Positions 31,801-34,331 of a DNA stretch of 34,331 nt are shown here, one piece after another. The stretch comes from a virus. Under the pieces are notes generated by a model. The model made no database searches. It had not been told where the DNA came from and saw only the letters and a list, made by a program, of their open reading frames with translations. Every line of letters starts with the position of its first letter. Position 1 is the stretch's first letter. Location: positions 1-34,331 of IMG/VR virus record IMGVR_UViG_3300042557_000779; one strand, 5' to 3'. Made by a program: the position numbers and the translations under genes.

Positions 31801-33969
31801 GAAGAAGCTGCGGCAACTTCAGGTGATACTACAGACATTAGTGTTACAAATGCTCAAGGTGGTAATGTTTTAAATGCTGGAGTTGACTGTACTAAAAATA
31901 TAACTTTGGGACCAACTGAAAACCCAACTTCAGGTGACATTCAACAATCTAGCAAAGCACAATGGTATAGTATACCTGCGATGGCTTGTCGTAGAGTTGC
32001 AATCCAAAGGATTACAGTTGAGATTCCAAAAAACGAAACTCCTGAACCAAGTAAAGTACCACCTAAACCGGTACCTACACCTGTACCGAATATTCTTACA
32101 GGACAGACTCAGAGTATTAAACCTGAACCTAAAATCACTATTGAACAAAAGATTAGAGAGGGTATCTCTAAAAAAATATTAAGAAATCTTTTTACTGAGT
32201 GTGATTACTTCCAAATTATTAAAGAAAGTGATCCTATGGTATATGATTCTATTAAAGATAGAATTAAGTATTTTAGTCCGGCTTTCCATTCGATGACACC
32301 TGAAGGTTTGAATGCTCGTTTGACTTTCCTACAACAATGTATGAGACCTGGTCAAACAATTCCTGTTATTGGTGCCGACGGTAGACCTAAATATAATGAT
32401 GCGTTGAATACCACTTTCGGTGCACCACCAATCTTGATTTTAAGATTTGGTGACTTTTATCATACCAAAATAGTACCAACAAACCTTGGTATTAGTTATG
32501 ACCCACTTCACTTGGATATCAATCCTGAAGGAATTGGCGTACAACCAATGTTGGCAAACATTTCATTATCATTCAATATAATTGGAGGTATGGGTCTTAA
32601 AGAACCGGTACAAGAATTACAAAATGCACTTTCGTTTAACTATTATGCTAATACTGAAATTTACGATGAAAGAGCAACACCAACTGAAGATACAAGTAAG
32701 ATGGATCAATACGTTGTTCAAAAGATAACTTCTGCATTACCAACAGTAAGTTCACAAGAAGCTGCGAATATTGTTAATAACGTACAACCTAAAAAAGGAG
32801 GAAGTACAATAGGTGTGATAGCCAGTGAAACTGAAATGGATTATACAACCATATTAACATCATTACAAGACGGGCTACAAGGATACTTCAAAGCTTATTA
32901 TGACGCTATCAGTAAGATTAATACCGATTACAATTTTGGTGCATTACAGATAGCCTTACAAGAAAAATCATATACTGAGGGTGATCTTTCTGAATATACA
33001 AATGATAAAGTTAAAACAACCCTTTATGGTAAAAGTAATAATTATCAAGAATATGTTGAGAACTTAATCAAAGAGGTTAAAAAAGATATTGAACAAAATG
33101 ACGACCCTATTATGTCTTCATTGAAGGGTGTGAGTCAAATGACAAATAAGATTAAAAGAGAATTAGAAGATAAATTACAAGCTTACGCAACACAAAGACA
33201 GCAACCAATGTTAGATGTTATAGTGAATAACACCTCAAACATTACCAAAGTCACAACTGATTTGAATTTTATTTTTAGACAATTAGATGTTGTATCTGAT
33301 AAATTAGATGGTGATCTTGGATCTAATAATGAACCAAATGCTTACGATCTAAGTGGTGATACTTTCTTTGGTCCAGCAACTACTGATGGTACTTTGGCAA
33401 ATTTATACACTAAAAAAGTACCTGAAACAATAACTAAGTTTGAAAAACTTTTGGAAAGTTATAAAATTATATCAAAAGACGGATTCTTTAACCCAAGAAA
33501 ATCAACTATTGAAAATGGAAGTGGTTGTAAATTTGTTGTAAATAATGATCCTTATTTTGGTGCTAATGGTGATTGTTCTTGGAATAGATTTTATATTGCA
33601 ATGTCACCTTTATTTACTAAAGAACAATCATATACTGAATTTGTAAATGATTTGGTGAGTGGCCCTGAAATAAAAGTTAATTCTACTATTGTTGAATTAG
33701 TAAAAAAACAATGTGGATATATAAAAGACAGTCTATTCCTACCCTTTCAAAAAATATGGACCGACACATTTATTGAAATTGAAAAATCACAAGATTATGT
33801 TGCAGTTACAACATTTAAATTACCTGACGCACAAGTTAAAAAATGTAATTTTGTAACACCGGCAACGGACAACGTAAATCAAAAGAATAAGAAATTAAAA
33901 GACCTGTACTCAAGTGTTAACTTGAACGACAATAAAAAGACCTTCAATGGTAAAGTAACATTCAATTAA
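28852..33969 (+). CDS. Giant baseplate structural protein with OmpA-like segment
   Basis: At 1705 residues it is the largest gene here. Residues 1 to about 780 are Tyr/Gly/Pro-rich and structural-looking, with no family I can name. Residues about 895-965 resemble an OmpA-C domain: VEIEFIGSASA, then ISYNKKLSERRNDSVKKWFL, matching the 'YNxxLSxRRxxSV' peptidoglycan-binding helix, though the Asp of the usual 'GxTD' is replaced (GSAS). A Pro/Thr linker follows (about 1068-1085). Residues about 1170-1260 (ILILRFGDFYHTKIVPTNLG, MLANISLSFNIIGG) recall tube-baseplate proteins of contractile injection systems (gp48/gp54 type). Its site between tape measure and gp53-like makes a hub or tube-initiator role likely. 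Confidence 0.7.
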   Translation: MAESFLSFGNSELFRKQLLVRNLQPYGVPGAYTSPGNPVNYETNLTVSNVVDSPNNYVSTNLFASDLYPLNEYGPEGGFGNPIGVNLTPVLEPNQGPYYPVNGAQTQGLVLVNEFFIESAYVTNKWGPSGGYKDLVIITDVQQSGLIYQPYWYPAYYSYSSYSTYGIVFSDDPLGSNGPLSADSFLAKIGAEQLKFAFNERIAQELEQATIGAINLDTITDPFSASLLATGQQPFFIRNWKITVPENPALAAVSLANRLTGTYFPVSFIPGDYFDDDNPINGPQNAAALGVANNLTGGLLAPILNKYRSPSEVFVANTGNGQRSALFSALDYNLYRPAYNRGIVGGLIAGASAAVNRLFDQDKAQSSGYYVGSENAEPAQIDGPPNQLPVNQFGVQQQTIVYGPQELGILYEGNENQLNFGLKGKSYTDGGGTSGQMVWTSPKYKGDAGFRATVGGGAGSLDDEFNQISGDYLRYQSIDVPFRPGSILYETQRLVDSADQVQGQARLKHVGTAINQVSKVFNDGYKELTKGSRVLSYVNQADGTQAGLEYCRVFQKDTPYYTYADLQKVDGITTSGRRFDYSIFDNTYNLNIAPLRNPGSTNIVDGKVKKYMFSIENLAWRTSDRPGYTYDDLPVCEKGPNGGRIMWFPPYNVKFNDDTKPDFNATSFIGRPEPIYTYKNTSRSGQISWTIIVDNPSMMNTIIEKQLKGASKDRIQSIIDSFFAGCTKYDMYELGIKFNTIPTKDLYTYQQILNNPRLTTEEQVEVLQSIPVNQEATNDGDASGADGTQGTTGTGNQQAENIQYSAPDLSNYVGYGLYFENDVPGGPNGTKPGENKQGGTSAYNYDYYYNQYIGLESTYLQQAPQNVYVGTDQFTKEGIPNFFSTVITGNYNVIQNDLIQKQLNEILVDKKGKVEIEFIGSASAPQTISYNKKLSERRNDSVKKWFLAQKLKDGKTLEQYQSEGWFKIKLNPNGEQLVIPKTKEEAAATSGDTTDISVTNAQGGNVLNAGVDCTKNITLGPTENPTSGDIQQSSKAQWYSIPAMACRRVAIQRITVEIPKNETPEPSKVPPKPVPTPVPNILTGQTQSIKPEPKITIEQKIREGISKKILRNLFTECDYFQIIKESDPMVYDSIKDRIKYFSPAFHSMTPEGLNARLTFLQQCMRPGQTIPVIGADGRPKYNDALNTTFGAPPILILRFGDFYHTKIVPTNLGISYDPLHLDINPEGIGVQPMLANISLSFNIIGGMGLKEPVQELQNALSFNYYANTEIYDERATPTEDTSKMDQYVVQKITSALPTVSSQEAANIVNNVQPKKGGSTIGVIASETEMDYTTILTSLQDGLQGYFKAYYDAISKINTDYNFGALQIALQEKSYTEGDLSEYTNDKVKTTLYGKSNNYQEYVENLIKEVKKDIEQNDDPIMSSLKGVSQMTNKIKRELEDKLQAYATQRQQPMLDVIVNNTSNITKVTTDLNFIFRQLDVVSDKLDGDLGSNNEPNAYDLSGDTFFGPATTDGTLANLYTKKVPETITKFEKLLESYKIISKDGFFNPRKSTIENGSGCKFVVNNDPYFGANGDCSWNRFYIAMSPLFTKEQSYTEFVNDLVSGPEIKVNSTIVELVKKQCGYIKDSLFLPFQKIWTDTFIEIEKSQDYVAVTTFKLPDAQVKKCNFVTPATDNVNQKNKKLKDLYSSVNLNDNKKTFNGKVTFN

Positions 33970-33970
33970 A

Positions 33971-34294
33971 ATGCCTTTTCAATATTGGAATAGATATACG
34001 AATTTTTTAATCAATGGAGAACAAACTGTTGTACCATTTGTGCCAGTACCCTCAAAAACCTCAGATAAAAATTATATTTTTATTGTAGGTCAATCAAGAT
34101 TAGATAAAGTTTCACAACAATTTTATGCGTCACCCTACTTTGGTTGGTTAATAATGGCAGCAAATCCCCAATATTCAGGTAATGAATACTCAATACCTGA
34201 TGGGGCAGTATTGACAATTCCATATCCGTTAGTAGCTTCTTTACAAGACTATAAAAACGCATTAGAAAATTACTTCTTCTACTATGGCAGATAA
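33971..34294 (+). CDS. gp53: Baseplate wedge protein, T4 gp53-like
   Basis: The 107-residue protein reads as a compact gp53/LysM-like module: FIVGQSRLDKVSQQFYASPYFGWLIMAANPQ, then YSIPDGAVLTIPYPL. This is the 'G-x-s-ld-ia-xxyyg...wliaxaN...ipxGxxLxIP' pattern of gp53 and of LysM-type baseplate proteins. T4 gp53 is longer (196), so only the core is kept. In T4, gp53 clamps neighbouring wedges around the hub. It begins one base after the giant protein's stop and overlaps the next gene by 11 bases, so all three are translationally linked. Confidence 0.8.
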   Translation: MPFQYWNRYTNFLINGEQTVVPFVPVPSKTSDKNYIFIVGQSRLDKVSQQFYASPYFGWLIMAANPQYSGNEYSIPDGAVLTIPYPLVASLQDYKNALENYFFYYGR

Positions 34295-34331
34295 CGGCGA
34301 AAATATATTAGTAGAATTTGACTACGATAAT
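34284..34331 (+). CDS. Start of a further baseplate-operon gene (truncated by window)
   Basis: An ATG inside the end of the gp53-like gene opens a frame (MADNGENILVEFDYDN) that runs off the window. The 11-base overlap is consistent with a coupled operon. Sixteen codons are too few for identification; a baseplate protein is expected from position. Confidence 0.5.
   Translation, partial: MADNGENILVEFDYDN

Noticed and set aside
1-34331. tRNA genes, integrase, insertion sequence, attachment site
   Set aside because: None seen on reading; no cloverleaf-like GTTCGA-type sequence or recombinase motif was noticed, though no tRNA scan could be run.

Overview
The window is a 34.3 kb piece of an AT-rich genome of a T4-like contractile-tailed phage (myovirus). 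T4-type structural genes can be read in their familiar relative order: gp13-like neck, gp14-like neck, gp15-like tail terminator, gp18 sheath, gp19 tube, gp26-like protein, a tape measure, and a gp53-like baseplate protein. A family B DNA polymerase (T4 gp43 type) is also present. The host is probably a member of the Bacteroidota. Start codons lack Shine-Dalgarno sequences and are preceded by A/T-rich leaders, one small protein resembles the SprB-type repeats of gliding adhesins, and one promoter-like sequence is close to the Bacteroides consensus. The host call is inference.

Layout. (1) 1-2549, minus strand: an open, partial gene fusing a GT-B glycosyltransferase, an FkbM methyltransferase and a DegT/DnrJ/EryC1 sugar aminotransferase. 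(2) 2612-6621: adhesin and fibre cluster with a double LamG protein, two small proteins and a collagen-like Gly-X-Y fibre very rich in Ser and Thr. (3) 6656-10453: three more glycosyltransferase genes (GlcNAc-transferase type, HtrL/YibB type, and an HtrL/YibB fusion with a GT-A-like domain). (4) 10481-11887: two paralogous structural proteins with mucin-like Thr/Pro tails. (5) 11983-14844: DNA polymerase. (6) 14785-19204, minus strand: a small structural protein overlapping the polymerase tail to tail, a gp13-like neck protein, a metallopeptidase fused to a superoxide dismutase, and an SNF2 helicase. (7) 19261-34331: gp14-like, gp15-like, a small ribbon-helix-helix protein (minus strand), sheath, a HAD hydrolase, tube, gp26-like with an out-of-frame extension, tape measure, a 1705-residue baseplate protein with an OmpA-like segment, gp53-like, and the start of another gene.

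How the parts may work together. The structural genes build neck, tail and baseplate. The four glycosylation genes flank a fibre whose repeats are almost entirely Gly-Ser/Thr/Asn, and structural proteins carry mucin-like Thr/Pro tracts. I infer a phage-encoded system that builds a modified amino sugar and glycosylates the virion's own fibres. The other standouts are the peptidase-SOD fusion, an apparent +1 frameshift in the gp26-like gene at a TTT-CGG site, identical 24-residue repeats written in scrambled synonymous codons, and a strand-oriented TATTTAT motif ahead of most transcription units.

No tRNA, CRISPR array, integrase, insertion sequence or attachment site was seen. There is no gene-free stretch longer than 300 bases.
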